Positions 22,221-35,000 of a stretch of 64,000 bases of DNA are shown one piece after another. Both the position numbers and the translations under genes were made by a program. This DNA is from Scleroderma bovista (Eukaryota > Basidiomycota > Agaricomycetes > Boletales > Sclerodermataceae), in contig JAYMGJ010000172.1 of NCBI GenBank assembly GCA_037178675.1, forward strand, positions 231,389 through 295,388, given 5' to 3'. How positions within the stretch are numbered: the stretch's first letter is position 1; every line of letters begins with the position of its first letter. The notes under the pieces were generated by a model. That model was given only the letters and a program-made list of their open reading frames with translations, was not told the DNA's origin and made no database searches.

Positions 22221-24311
22221 TCACGATCGAACCCATATTTCACCTATTACATCATGCACCTTCAATGTCTTCGGTTCTTTTACAACATGGTGGACGCCCC
22301 GCTCAACATCGGTGAGCTCATGGTCTACAAGGAGAATGCGCAGCCCCCCTACACAAATGTAGCCGGTCTGCAGGGGGAGGAACATCAGCTCGAACTGCTG
22401 GCTACCTTCCGTCGTTATTGGCTGGTCGTCTCCTGACCCCAAAGGTATCAGCTGTATCGGATCTAAGACTATAGCAGATGGCCCGAGAAAATCACATCCT
22501 TTGAGCTTCGTGTCCCGTTCCTGATCTACAGTCTCAAAGTATGGTGGAGGGAGCGACAGTGGCGTATCACCTTCATTATTGACAATGGTAGAAGGTGAGG
22601 CCACCAAGGCGTAGTCAGTGCTGGTGCGATGCGACGCCTGCATACCCTTTACGTGTGACGTGTGGGGTTCTCGATGGGGGTTAACAATCATGGCCGATGG
22701 TGACGCTGGAGCAGCGGGAACGCGCGGGGGCTGAAGATGCTGGACTACGATCGAGACAGTTTGATGCTGTGTTCCCTTCGGTATCGCAGCAGACACTGTC
22801 AACCTGAATCCCATTTTGAATGGTTCACCGACACAGATCAGCTTTGAGGCGCTCTGTGTGACTATCAAGTCCACCTGGATATCAGGTGTCTGATCAGTGC
22901 TAATGAGTGGCCTCGCTGATTGTAGGGGGGAGGAAATCGATCCTGCTGGAGACTGAGCCCGGGGAATGGGTGTGGGTCGGTTGCGGAAAGGTGAGTTCGG
23001 CCTGTGGGGTACCGGAGATGGTGACGTTGGTCGTGATGGAGGGAGTTGTGCCGAGTGGGCTCGAGGGCTTGAGGATGGCGTACCCCCACGCTGCAGGTAG
23101 GGAGGTATCGCGGAAGGAGGCTGCTGGATCATCGATGAAGGTGGCGGTGGCGGTCCTGGAACCCGACGAGACAGCATCTACGGAACAATATAAGCAAGGG
23201 TGGAAAACATATTTAATTCCCTCACAGATGTCAGAAGCCGCCCCGGCTCGCCGAACTGCGTACGCCATGCGATATCTAGACGGCCAAGAGGGATGGAAGA
23301 CCCGGGCTGTGGAGGCACAGGGAACGTAGGAATGGCAGTTGGAGATAACACATATATATATTGCCGAATGGCCTGAGGCTGTAGGAGAGCCATCGAGCCC
23401 GAAAACAACTGAGGATTCTCGTTCGAAGTTGCTGTACCACTCAAGTGGTTCATGTCGACTGCAGTCCAGCCGTCTGCACATTCGAAATATATCCGCGCGA
23501 ACCACATAGGTTCTGGTGTTGTATTCTGTATGTGAACTTCCAGGAAAACCTTTTCACGTTCCACGGGGTCTAAGAGCGCTGACGGAGATCTGGGGATATT
23601 GACTTTGGTCTTGACAGACAGGGGATTCGTTACCTGAACATTGACATGCCTCCGAAACCGATGAGCATACGAATGTAGTACACACTCACGACAAACTTGT
23701 AGTACTTGCAAAAACCTTGCAGGGCCGGGTCATTGGTCCCCTCGGCAGGCCCAGGGGCATGGCGGAAGCCATTCGGCAGGCGATAATTCACGGTGCATGC
23801 GAGGACATGCTGACCCAACTCTTTCACCTCGTGATAAACGATGACCTCCAAGCTATCCCCGACTGCCACCTTGCCACCTGCACCCCCGACCTCGGCCAAC
23901 AAAACCTTTGCATTTGCGGTCTGCATTTCTACTTTGATGCTGACGCCCTCGACGTCCATGTTTGCTTCGTTGTTCACACTTAGACAGCTCGAAAACGTCT
24001 CGCCGAGCTGGATCGCTCCAAAGGCGACAGGGAGCGTGAGGAACTCGGAGACATGGGTCAAGTCACGAAGAGTCTTCGGATGACCGGGTAACGGGGTCCT
24101 CCCCTGCAACGATAGTATTGATGCAGTAGAGCGAGCAGAAAACGACGAAGAATTAGAGTAGAAAGGTTCCCAAACACTGGCAAGTCCGGGTCGCTGTAGG
24201 CAGGATAGTGTTCACTGTCATTCGAGGGTCGCTCCTGGACAGAAGGCAACGCACGGATACCCGCATGACCTTGAGAGACAAAAGATGCCCTTGTCCATCG
24301 ACGCTCGCCAT
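22221..24311 (-). CDS. Trafficking protein particle complex subunit 13 (DUF974)
   Basis: TRAPPC13 is a subunit of TRAPPIII, a Rab1/Ypt1 exchange complex at the early Golgi and autophagosome. From ATG 24311 the N-terminus reads MASVDGQGHLLSLKVMR, then, after an intron, RPGLASVWEPFYSNSSSFSA, the family's diagnostic opening. It continues PLPGHPKTLRDLTHVSEFLT, PVAFGAIQLGETFSSCLSVN and VEGVSIKVEMQTANAKVLL (first beta-sandwich), then NPLSVKTKVNIPRSPSALLD, VFLEVHIQNTTPEPMWFARI and GRLDIAWRTQFGEPGRLLTS, then a Pro/Ser-rich insertion (about 22930-23170; PSSSPRAHSAQLPPSRPTSP), and PFKMGFRLTVSAA to the end at 22221. The Pro/Ser insertion is longer than in animal homologues as I recall them. Confidence 0.9.
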
Positions 24312-24581
24312 GCTAAACGGACGAACAGTTTCAACTGTGTTTGTGTTTATCTGACTAAGATAGTCTACAGGATCATTGCTCTTCCGTATCGGTACTACTA
24401 ATGGTTTCATGCAGTCGCATAAGATCTGGGTAGGTCTACCATTGCCAAGAACCTGGCTTACACTCTTGTGCAGAATTCGTTGAACCGTTGGGAGTTCCAA
24501 ATCAGTACATCATGATAGGTGTGTAGTGTATTTTTCAGCTTGCTCAACTGGCACAGGTATCGGTCACTGATATCCCCACCG
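24312..24581. other. Intergenic, promoter of TRAPPC13
   Basis: No convincing gene. Upstream region of TRAPPC13, adjoining an unassigned coding-like stretch. Confidence 0.4.
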
Positions 24582-25200
24582 CTATGGAGAAGAAGAATGT
24601 TCACGTGTAATCTTGGTTTGTCCAGGTTGCAGCCAGGGAACAAAATCATCAGGATCCAAGTCGAATGGAGGTGACCCCCTGATGGTCAAATGTTCTAGGC
24701 GATCCCAACAGTCTGCTGAGTACGACCCATCCTTCCAAGAAAAGATGAGATGGTACTCTACTGTTTTCCAGGAAACATCTTGTACACGGCATTGGCATCA
24801 TCGGCATCAAAAGTTGGTCAACAAATGAAGCTTCGTGATGTGTGGTATAACTTGATATCGGTAAGATCAACACCTGTTACACTAAGTGGTGACAGTGTCC
24901 TGCATGGTCCCCTTTTATCCAACTCATCATGCAGCAACGCGAAGCATCTTGGAGCTGGGGCGTCTCACTCAACAAGTATAGATTGGCAGGCGTTCATTTT
25001 AGTGGAACGATTATCTTCCATCAATAGATTCCGGCTTTGGGATAGACATCCGGACACCGATACGCAAGGAAGCAGGAGATAAAGACGATGTCATTCTCTG
25101 TTGCGAACGGAACATCGGTATGTCTAGAACCAGGTGTAGAATTGCGTCAACAGTACCATACAGACGTGGCATGCATACATGTGTAAGTGATGGCCATTCT
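24582..25200 (-). pseudogene. Unassigned coding-like relic
   Basis: On the minus strand a coding-looking frame reads SWKDGSYSADCWDRLEHLTI, then RGSPPFDLDPDDFVPWLQPG, and stops at 24582-24584. Another piece just upstream reads FDADDANAVYKMFPGKQ but is two bases out of frame with it, with no room for a normal intron. Further upstream is FISCFLAYRCPDVYPKAG. The RLEHLTI wording resembles the leucine-rich part of fungal F-box proteins, but I cannot confirm the family. Best treated as a decayed gene fragment. Confidence 0.25.
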
Positions 25201-25306
25201 ACAACCGTAATGCCTAACAAGACAAGTTGATGAGTTGGTATTTCATAATCGTAAAGAAAGTGCGTGGAAATGTTCGTAAGAGACGCTCAAAAACGAGCAA
25301 TTCATT

Positions 25307-27123
25307 TTAGGCAGAGGAACTCGTCCCTCCGTAATGATGTTCAGGGGCTTGGGCGAGTAATGGCGCGCTGGCACCTGGGTGTAGGTGCGAAGCCAAACCA
25401 TCAACACTGGTCTGTTTTGCCCATCTACTGGCTGCCCGGAGTCTTCTCCCGAAAACATAGAGAATAATTCCAGTGGGGAACCCTATGCAGCTGATGCATG
25501 CCAACATTACATTGGCGTTGCGAATGCCCATGGCGTTGTACATAGGGAGCGCGATACTTGGGAAAATAGTCGCTGCGATGCTTCGGATGGCAGTGTTGGC
25601 GGCGATTGCAGAGGCTGACTTCGTTGGATACAGATCGATGTAGTAGTTGAACAAGGAGAGTTGGAGAAGCGTCATGCCCATTCCGACAGGGACACCAGAT
25701 AGCACCGGAATGAAATAGTGCACGTGCGGATCGGCCGAGAATGTCAACCAGAACAATCCGATTGGCACCAGAAACGATGCCAGAAGGACACCGGGAAGAC
25801 GTGCTTCTGGTTCAATCTCTAGTTTGCCATTAGATTCAACTTGGATGGTGCGTTGGCGCGCCTCATACTGAGGCTTGAGAGAGCCAAAATAGATGAGAAC
25901 ACCAAGCACGTTGCCAATAAACGGGGCAACGAAAACTAAGCCCGATTGCTCTCGCGACATTGAATAGTGTGAGTTGTAGATATGAGGATATGCCTAGCAA
26001 TCGAGTCATCATACAGAACGATAAATTTGGCGTGTAGACTTGCCTCTAGGAGAAGGAATAGCAGGCCATAAACAAATGAATGAAAAATGGTGGTGCAACT
26101 GACGATGGGCTCATGACGCAAGATGGCTATTAAACGAGATCAACGTCTGCATCTACGAGCCATCCGATAGGAGATAATGCGCTCACTGATTGGTGTAAGT
26201 AGTGCTTTGCTCAGATCGGGTCTGGGTTTATCCGCAAAGGGAACCTTCATATCTTGGTCAAAGCCTCGAGATCTTGCTAGCTTCCTTGCAATTGCAGTGG
26301 GTTCTGTTTCTGGTATGAAGAGCATTAAGGCTGCAAGCAGCCCTCCCCAGATAGTGAGAAGACCCATCAACCACCTCCAATGCAAAAACGACGCTAAAAA
26401 AGAAGACGGCACAGGCCCAATGGTGGGTGCACCTTGTAGCACAAGTGTGAATAGGGCGACCATTGGACCACGTTCATATGGGAGAAAGAGATCTGCCAAC
26501 GAGCCACCGTATATAGCGAACACAGGGCACCCAGTAAGGCCGGCAAGGCCACGACAAATCAACATGCTGGTGATATTTGGGGAGACCACTGCACCAAAGC
26601 TGAAGACTGGTATGCTTATCGTATGAAAGTTGGGAAATAGTCAAAGACACTCACGAAAGAAACAAGTGGATGAAAATATGTATACTGGCCGACGGCCGTA
26701 GAGTTCGCTCAAGGGTCCTCCGATGAGAACGCCAAACACGGCACCCTAAAAAGCGATCAGGAATCATAGCGGCAAATGTTGATTTAGCTCACAAGATTGT
26801 ATAAGCCAACCCCAAGAGTTGCAAGTGTATCTGTTGTACCAAGGTCATCTTGGATCTGCTGCTGTACCCCAGACTGATATGAGAATCGATCAGGGATCAA
26901 CGATACTGCAAAACTGTCGTGGGGTGAGGCTTACATAGAATGTGGCGGCCATGTCACTGGAGAGAGAGACATGATGGGTTCAATTTAGTTGAGTGTGAGA
27001 CTGAACTACGTACACGGGGGCGATGAAGTTCCATACAACGAGGGCGATTGCCCACCGACGCCATTTGCTCCATTGACGAGGATCGTGCTCAGAGGGAAGA
27101 ACGCACGACGAGAGTTGGGACAT
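25307..27123 (-). CDS. MFS transporter, DHA1-like (multidrug/polyamine type)
   Basis: A 12-helix proton-coupled transporter of the plasma membrane. From ATG 27123 the product opens MSQLSSCVLPSEHDPRQWSK and WRRWAIALVVWNFIAPV, the usual DPxxWSKWxxW lead into helix 1. It continues DLGTTDTLATLGVGLYNL, GAVFGVLIGGPLSELYGRRP (the family's A-motif-like segment after helix 2), MLICRGLAGLTGCPVFAIYG, PSSFLASFLHWRWLMGLLTI and FIPETEPTAIARKLARSRGF (central loop), then EQSGLVFVAPFIGNVLGVLI, GLFWLTFSADPHVHYFIPVL and IPVLSGVPVGMGMTLLQLSL, and the C-terminal FPTGIILYVFGRRLRAASRW. The tail ends at 25307. The substrate cannot be told from sequence. The N-terminal start is the least certain point. Confidence 0.85.
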
Positions 27124-28632
27124 GAGCCGGCGACACGTTGGGAAAACTGGCAACCTGCACCACCATCATCCCTCGGAGCAGTCAGGTTATATTATTTCGC
27201 CTCAAGCCAATATTGCTGTGTCGAAATTTGGTCAACCTGGACAGGGTAGTATCAGTGCAGTGTGGATTCATGAATCACGGATGAGTTGAAATGACATCCC
27301 GGAATGTCTAGATCAGAGGGTGCATCCATTTTTCTATTCGGCTGCCAGAGGACCGATTACTTACCAACGTAAAAAACCCACAGTACCATAAGGGCTTGAG
27401 TTTAAGGACCATTGACTCATGAGGTTAGCAGAGATGCGAAATGCAGGGAATGAATTGAGCGGTTATTCGAGCCAGGGGCCGCCCCTAAAGATAATCTTAT
27501 CCTGCTGGTCGGATAGCAACACGGTAATCCTCCGGCTACAACCACAACTTGCACTGCCAGAGCAAGAATTCGAGCCCGGCCGGTTAGTTTAGTTCTCACC
27601 TCCGACTGACCAGCATTGCAGGTTTTCAGAAGGGCTGCTCGGTGTTTCCACGGTATTACTGAGTAGGAGGTATTAGACCCATGATGGAACTATGGATATG
27701 ATTCGGAATTGACTAACATGTGTTCTGGACGGCTGCCACTGTTTTGCATTTGGAACAATGGTCGTATTCATTTCCGCTGCCACACATGTGGTTGGGTGGG
27801 ATATCGACACCGTCCCCGATTCCTCTTCAGGAGTTCACTCTCCTGGCATCAACTATCCTTTGCCGCATGAAATGACCCACATTGACGCAAAAAATCATCC
27901 ATTGGTTTCAGCATATCAGCCAAATGTCTATGCTTTCATTTTTGGATTGCTCAAAGAACGACTTATCTTCCTCTCTCGGAGCAGCGCTTTGGGTGATTAG
28001 ATTGATCGATTGGAGGGCTAGACATGCTGCCGCATCGATCGTATCCACAAAACCCCATAATGGGCCCAGAAGGTCTACACAACTCGGAATAGTTACAACG
28101 TGGTACTGCACAGGAAATGTTGAATCGTCGGAAAAAGTTCACAAGAGCTTACACGTGCGTTTGGCTTGCTCTTTCGAGCATTCGGGTTCGATGCTTGAGC
28201 TGAGCTCTACATAATGATTTGGACGTTACTACTTCGTTTGGTGACCAGGCATCAAGTTAAAATTCCTTCGATGGACAGGGTTGAAGGAGGGCGCCCTTGG
28301 ACCGAGAAAACCCTTGTTGGCACTAGTCCAGGTCGTCCGCTCTAGCCTCTTGTCCAAAAACACGAAGCAGATCTAACGGTGAAGAAAGGTTCGACACATA
28401 CGGGGGATCGTGATGTAGGAACCAATTAGCTTTGCAGCGGAGATCCAGTACTCGGTGAATCGTCGAGAGCACGGCTAGACATATGCCACATACTATCATC
28501 GATCATTCGTCGTGCTTGGGTTACGTCTAGTATCCACAAAGTCCCTTTCGATGTCTTTCTGGTGATTTCACACAAAAATTTGAGTCCTGCCACTATGATC
28601 CCTAAGGAATTGGTAAGAAGCTAAATCGTACG
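27124..28632. other. 1.5-kb intergenic stretch
   Basis: Only short, low-quality open frames (longest 110 codons at 27882-28214), no recognisable domain, no tRNA boxes. It holds the promoter of the MFS gene and the 3' side of YME2. I see nothing definite here. Confidence 0.5.
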
Positions 28633-31600
28633 TTATACTTGCTTGGCCAGTATTCTTTTCAGATCCACATTCTGCTTTTCCAGCGCTTGTATCTTCTGCT
28701 GAGCTGTGTACATCTTCCCAACCAGGTACATCTTCCTCTCACCGGATGCTCTACGGCTGCCCAACAAAACCTGAATCCATGACTCTCCCTTCGTGATCTC
28801 TTGAAGTGTGGTCAGTTCATTTTCGCAAGACTTGACCATACTTTCTGCGCCCGACATTATCTTTTCGTTGACAGCAATATCTTGTATCGCTCGAAAGACG
28901 GGGTCTACGGGGGATCAATTAGGCATAGTGTATTCCCAGGGAAGACAAGTGCCCACCATCAACAAGCCGTTGGAATACGTGTTTCAACACAGGTTTTCCA
29001 GGTCGTATTGTGGAAGGCCGACCTGGAGACCGGACCTCAGTATGTGCTGGATTGACCTGGCCAAAAGGATACCCACCATTGGACGTCACGATAGAAATAA
29101 GTTCACCATGTTCCATGGCTAGCAGAGGCATCTCATCTCCTTTGAATGGAAAGTCCATTAAAGCGTCATAATAGGGCACCTAGCGCATCGAGATTCAGTC
29201 AATGGAACAGGACACCCTGTCAACCTCGAACCTCTGAATTTTGTGACAACTTCTTGAGGATGGTCCACACATGCTCTCGGGACCAGGGTAACATCTTTGC
29301 ATCATCTGTGTCTTCACCGAAGGCGTTTTTCCGCAGCTCACTGACAGCTCGCGAGATGATGTCTTCAACAGCGTCCTCGATACTTTGACCATTGCGGACT
29401 TTGTGAATCAACTAATGTAATGCAATTGGGTCAGGCACAAGTCTGGTCTTGCGCAGGGTTTACTGACGCTCTCGAGATCGCTTGCACGGCCACCTAGACG
29501 CTCAATACAAGCAATCTGTTCTGACGTTAACTCGGAAGTAATGTTAACATCGCGCAAGCGCTTTCGGACGAATGAGAGTGCGCTTTGTACATCGGCATCC
29601 GAGAGCGCAACGGAGTTCAATCGCTTGGATGGCAATGCTGGTCACAGGGGTGATAAGGACTACCTGGGAAAAAGTTGACGAGAACTTTACCTCTTCCAAA
29701 TAGTTTCGCGTTCTCGCGATTATCACTAACGATGATGACGTGAGCAATCTATACGCAAATGATTAGCAGCAGCCAGAATTCGCAAAGATGGAAGTACTTG
29801 ATTCTCCACCAATGTAGCTGCCCACTGGCTAAGAACTTCTTGCAGCTCTTGCTTTCCAGTACGCCCACGCGCAGCATAATTCTTGATGACAACGACTGGA
29901 AGCGCTTTGATGGCATGAAGCTCTTCAAGCGTCCTCTCTTTCCTGGCAAGCTGGTCCTCGGTCGTTCTACGTTTTTCCAAGCCTTCAGCCTCCGTACTTT
30001 CGATGGATGTGATGGTAAGTTTATCGAGCGATTCATCACCTAAGCCCAACTCGGATATGATACCAACACCAGCAACGGCGCCTAATCGAGGATCGTGCCA
30101 TATTTCTTGGCGGATTGCCTCACGGATACGAGCTTCGTATTCGCTGCGGGCCTGGACTCGGCGTTCTTCATTGACCTTTTGTTTGGCAGAGTTCCGGAGG
30201 TGGTGGTTGACATTCCTCAACGCCCTTCCAACCACTTCCAGGATTTGCTTAAGTTGATCCTGAAGAGAATTACTCAAACCGGCTAAAACGCCCACATGAG
30301 ATCACCTGGAACAAATATGCGACATAACACCAAACCTTTCTGTCCGATCACACCCACGCTAGCGATATCGATCATGTTGTTAAGCGAATTGAGGAAGGTA
30401 AAGACGGGCAGATATCCCGTCTGCTGTGCCAAAGCAGCTACTAGTCTGGTATCGGAAGGTGCCTTGTTCAATTCCGCGCAGTCAATGACAAGAGTTTTTC
30501 TGGTTTATGGTTAGGAACACGGTTCAGTGGCGATCGAGCATGACTGATTCACCGGCCAGTATCACGGATGATGGAGGAGACCATCCGTGATTTCCCACTT
30601 CCTTGGGGACCATGAACGAACACAATCGTCGCTGGTATTCCATCAGCCAAAGTTATTCAAATCCGCTTACGCACGCACATACATGGGAAGTCAGCAAGGT
30701 AGCTTCTCAGAGCTGTTTCTGCAGCTTTGCGTTCCTTCCAGAAATCTTGGTCCGAACAGGTATCACCCGTGTCGCCTCCAGACAATACGAGCTTATCGAA
30801 TGCTTGCGTTTGCAGCCACTTGTAAATGGCGTATTCTAAATGGGATAAGAACAATACTGTGTCTGGCTGGACGACAAACCTCGGATGTCAAACCAGTCCA
30901 GCATCTTCCCTTCCACGAATATAGTCCGAATGGGATCAAATATCTAGGTGATAGAAAGTGAACCTTGGTTTTCTAAGTGCACAAACCATCTTACAGTGTA
31001 TGTGAGGGTGCCTAGCAAGAAAAACAAGATTGGGAGGACTATTTTCGGATGGCCTGTTATCCAGTCGCGAATTGCATGGGCCTGGATCGGACGCTCATAT
31101 GCGGTGTGCAGTCGAGTGACCGCTGGTCCTCGAGAGAACTGGAACCCGTGGGTGACATTACGTGCGACAGTAGCAGAGCGAACACGTTGGAAGCCAATTT
31201 GGGAGGATCGAAGCGTCCCGGCAGGTACAGAAGCTGGGGGTACGATGTTATATATGCGCCCGTATGGCTAAGCAATGCACCGAGAAAGCCTAAGTCGCGT
31301 GAGAGGCTGACGAAAGGGGACATACACGGAACAAATGGAAAAGGGCCTCTTCATGGATGTCTGGCCCGTCGAATGCAACCTTGACAACGGTGGAAGGGTA
31401 CCTGTTCATGTCCTGCTGTGATGTCAATGAAAGGAGAATCAGCTTGACCAGGGTAGCACACCTCTTTCCACGGACGTCCTTTGACGAGCCAGATGCTACC
31501 TCCCCTGAGTCCTAGCCAGGATGGCATACCTCCTTGACTCTCTATCTCGCCTTTAAGGTCTCTTTCTATGTCATCCACAGCCGTTTGTTGTCCTTGGCCG

Positions 31601-31978
31601 TCGTAACTGAATCGCACGAACACTCCACCGTCCTTGGGATACGGCTCGAGGGACAGTACCTTAAATGCATGTGTCTTCACCCTGGATAGTCGCGTCTCCA
31701 ATTGTTCGAGGAGGGCCTCCTCGCGTACAATTCCAATGTAATATCGGATGCTGGGTCGTCAGGAAGTGTCACCAAAGAACATGCCGCATTATAAGAGAGG
31801 CGTACTCCCAAGTCCCCAGGCGAATGGGAAAGACGGAGTCGACAAACAGCCATCCCTCTTTCTCTTTACATGCGTCTCCGGAGAGTCTCCGTGTTCCAGG
31901 GAATCTTCTGAGTGTCCTCAATCCTCTCAGCATTATTGTTCCAGGTCCAATGAAAGAGCGACTGAGTGTTGTGAACAA
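28633..31978 (-). CDS. Mitochondrial escape protein 2 (YME2/RNA12 type)
   Basis: YME2 is an inner-membrane protein with an RRM and an AAA-like NTPase; its loss raises mtDNA escape and alters nucleoids in yeast. ATG 31978 opens a basic Ser/Arg-rich presequence (FTTLSRSFIGPGTIMLRGLR) followed by EGWLFVDSVFPIRLGTWE and, after an intron, YYIGIVREEALLEQLETRLS and HAFKVLSLEPYPKDGGVFVR (RRM-like part), then MPSWLGLRGGSIWLVKGRPW. A hydrophobic segment (VLPILFFLLGTLTYTIFDPI) is the membrane anchor. The NTPase part has a Walker A (VHGPQGSGKSRMV, near 30570-30620), TLVIDCAELNKAPSDTRLVA, a coiled coil, PVVVIKNYAARGRTGKQEL and HVIIVSDNREN. The C-terminal exons read YYDALMDFPFKGDEMPLLAM and a helical end (MYTAQQKIQALEKQN) with the stop at 28633-28635. 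Confidence 0.9.
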
Positions 31979-32061
31979 ACTTCCATATTTGGATTTGTTT
32001 CAGAGGATTTTTGTGTTCGCACAGGCCCGCCGCCCAAGTGACTCGCTGCAGCCCAACAGCG
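31979..32061. promoter_or_regulatory. Short divergent promoter (YME2 / nucleoporin)
   Basis: Only 83 bp separate the inferred start codons of YME2 (minus) and the FG nucleoporin (plus). There is no obvious TATA box. The nucleoporin has an in-frame upstream ATG at 32011, which would narrow the gap further; I prefer 32062, where MSTQSQHTAPLARSSSFFG begins the conserved-looking N-terminus. Confidence 0.45.
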
Positions 32062-35000
32062 ATGAGCACCCAGAGCCAGCATACGGCGCCTCTGGCACGC
32101 TCAAGCTCATTCTTTGGTGCCATCAAGAACATTGTTACTGCGCCACTGCAATGGCTCTCCGGGACAGACGAGTTCGAGGACACCAAAGGGAAGCGGAGGA
32201 GGCTGCCTGTCTCGTCAGAGGAATCTCGCGCTGAGGAGGACGGTCTGCAGGGGAGTGCAAAGCGGATGAGAGTATCAGGTCCGAGTAAGGACTCGCAGCC
32301 ATATCTCGACCCTCCCACAACGGCTTTCAAGCAACCACGGCGAGCATCCGAGCAGGTCATTCGGGCCCAACAGCGCCGCCTTACTGCTTCTCCTCGCAAA
32401 ACTCTCCACATCCCGACCGACTCCAATGGACGCAGTCGTTTGATGCGTGGCCGTCATACGCTTTCCCCTCTTCCCAGTCGGTCGCACCTTGCACCAGAGG
32501 GTGTCACCCGCACAGTCTCTCTGGATCCCCCGCCCAATTCCAGCTTTTCGCTCCGCACCGAGTCTGTGGCTTCAATGCAGGACGTTATAGAGGAGTTCGA
32601 GGTTGCAAGGGATCCAATGTCGATCAGCCGCGATTCCTCGATGTCTCCAGGGCGTCAATTGAGGGTACGCTCATCCTTAACCCCTCAGCCCTCAGGTCCA
32701 AACTTCGGACCCGTTGTGCCGCCTCGTCGGGAGCGTGATCCTAACCAACCACCACCCTTGGCCTCGCTAATGTCCAATCCTACATTTGTCAAACCACCTC
32801 CCGGTTATCAAAAGCCCGATGCCACCGAACTGTCCAAGCAGTTGACTCTTGGCTCTCTAGTGGAGTCTCAACGCAATGTGCGCTATTTCTTGCGAATGTA
32901 CCAAGGCGCTTATTTTAACTACTTTTACAGGCACGTTCCCCAGTTCGTCAGAGTTCTCTCCTGTTCAAGACTGGCTCTACAACGGATGGCTCTACACGTG
33001 GGTGCTTCTAACTAATTGTCTCTGCCCTTGGTTATGACATGTATTTTACAGGAAACTTGTGGCCAGCTAATGCAGCAGAGAAGGCCCTGCATGAACTTGA
33101 GGTTTACAAGACACCCCTTTTACCAACCCGTTTGAAAGCCTCGGGCACCATTCCTGACATGTTCCTACCCAAGAAGAGCCACCAAATTACCCTCATGAAT
33201 GATGATCGTGATGACAAGCCACGCCTTGGGATGAAGGGCAAGGGAAAGAAGAAGGAAAAGGAGGCGCCAAACGGGTTAAAGCCGTATGCAGGTCAAGGCG
33301 GGATGAAAAAGTGGCTGGCTAAACGTAGAAGGGAAGAGGAACAGGTCAAGGAAAAGGAAAAAGCGGATGCCATGGAGGACGATAACAGAGAAGGGGAGCA
33401 TAACAAGAGCATCGAAGAGGAGAAAATGAAACGAAACAATCAGCTCGCAGTCCCTCCTCCACCCCTCGAGACTACATTCCAACCGGGGTTGATTCGTAAT
33501 GCTCTTGAAACATCCTCTTTGCGAGTGGGACGCACAAAGACTCCTCGTAATCATGACCGTCCGATTTCGAGGCGCATGAAGAAGTTCTCAGCAGCTTATG
33601 AAGATGATGATGACGAGATGGATGACTCCCGCGCAGCTGAACAAAAGATGCTGGAGGAAGCAGCGAAAAGAGCACCAACTTTCCAAACTCCAGTTGGGTT
33701 TACTTTTGCAAAGGAGGTTGGTATCGCCGCCAAGAATCCAGACAGTTTTATTAATGAATCTTATCAGGCAGCAATCCCGCACGATGTTACCAATGCGAAG
33801 GAACCTCCAGTTAGTTCTCTTCCATTTTCACTCACGAAGACAACTGTGCCTGCAAGCACTGCGACACCTCCAGCGGAATCTGCATCGAAGCCAGTGCTTC
33901 CGACAGAAACAGCAGCACTTTCCCTTGCTCCTCCGATCATCCCTAGTCCTAATCCCAACAAGGGCGCTGCCATTCCAAGCACCTCGGCGTCTGCGCCACC
34001 GCCCACAACATTGGCGCCTCCGGCAGCTGTATCTTCGGGAATTCCGAACTTCTTTGCTACTTCCTCGACCCTTTCCAAGTCCCCGGCCGCTGTCGCCTTA
34101 CCACCGTCCTCTCTCACTGCCACTCTGTGTCAGCCTGCTCCGGTTGAAAAATCATTAACTAGCGGCGAGGAGAAAGCATCGGAGCCTGAGACACTTAACA
34201 CGGCCGAATCGGTAGTGCCAGCCCTCAGCCAACCTCAACCTCCAGTCGCTTCACCCACCGTATTTGGCGCGACTGCATCCTCTGCATCCAATGGCACTTC
34301 ACTTTTCGGTGCATCTTCCACGTCCACTGGCCCTCCTGTTACCTCACTGTTCAGTGCGCCCGTGGTCCCAGCCGGGGGAACCACCTCCTTGTTTGGTCCT
34401 TCAGACTCAGCAACTACAAGCAAGGAGGGCGGAGCGGCGTCTGCTCCGCCATCGTCTAGTCTGGCCCCGCCCTTCTCATTTGGTGCGGCCAAAGCTGCCG
34501 AGCCATCACCGCCTCCCCTTGCTGAGCCCCCAAAAACGGAACAAAAAGAAACGGAGCCTCCGACCACCAAGCCTGCTGCACCCTTTAGCTTCGGCTTCAC
34601 CACTCCAGCTGTATCCGCAGCCAGTGCAGAGGCACCAAAGCCTGCGTTTTCTTTTGGACAGCCGACACCCTCTGCAGCCCCGACGCAACCTGAGACTGCC
34701 AAGGCGCTCTTTGGGGGATCATCAGCGCCGTTTTCGTTTGGTGCACCTGCAGCCAGTGAGGCCTCGAAAAAAGAAGAGAAACAGGCTTCTAGTCTATTCT
34801 CGTTTGGGGGTGTTCCAACGCAGCTTGCCAGTGACGCTAAGCCAGCGTCGACGTTCTCTCTTGGTGAGACCACGAAAAAGGAAGAGAAACCGGCTTCTAG
34901 TCCATTCTCGTTTGGCGGGGCTCCACCGCAGCCTGCCAGTGACACTAAGCCGGCCTCGACGTTTTCTTTCAGTGCGACAACTCCAACCACGACATCTACA

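Noticed and set aside
28170..28210. GGTTCGAT word as a tRNA B box
   Set aside because: No matching A box or foldable cloverleaf around it; no tRNA gene supported anywhere in the window.
32011..32061. Upstream ATG at 32011 as the nucleoporin start
   Set aside because: It would leave only 32 bp to the YME2 start, and the 17 extra residues do not look conserved; 32062 preferred, though 32011 is not excluded.
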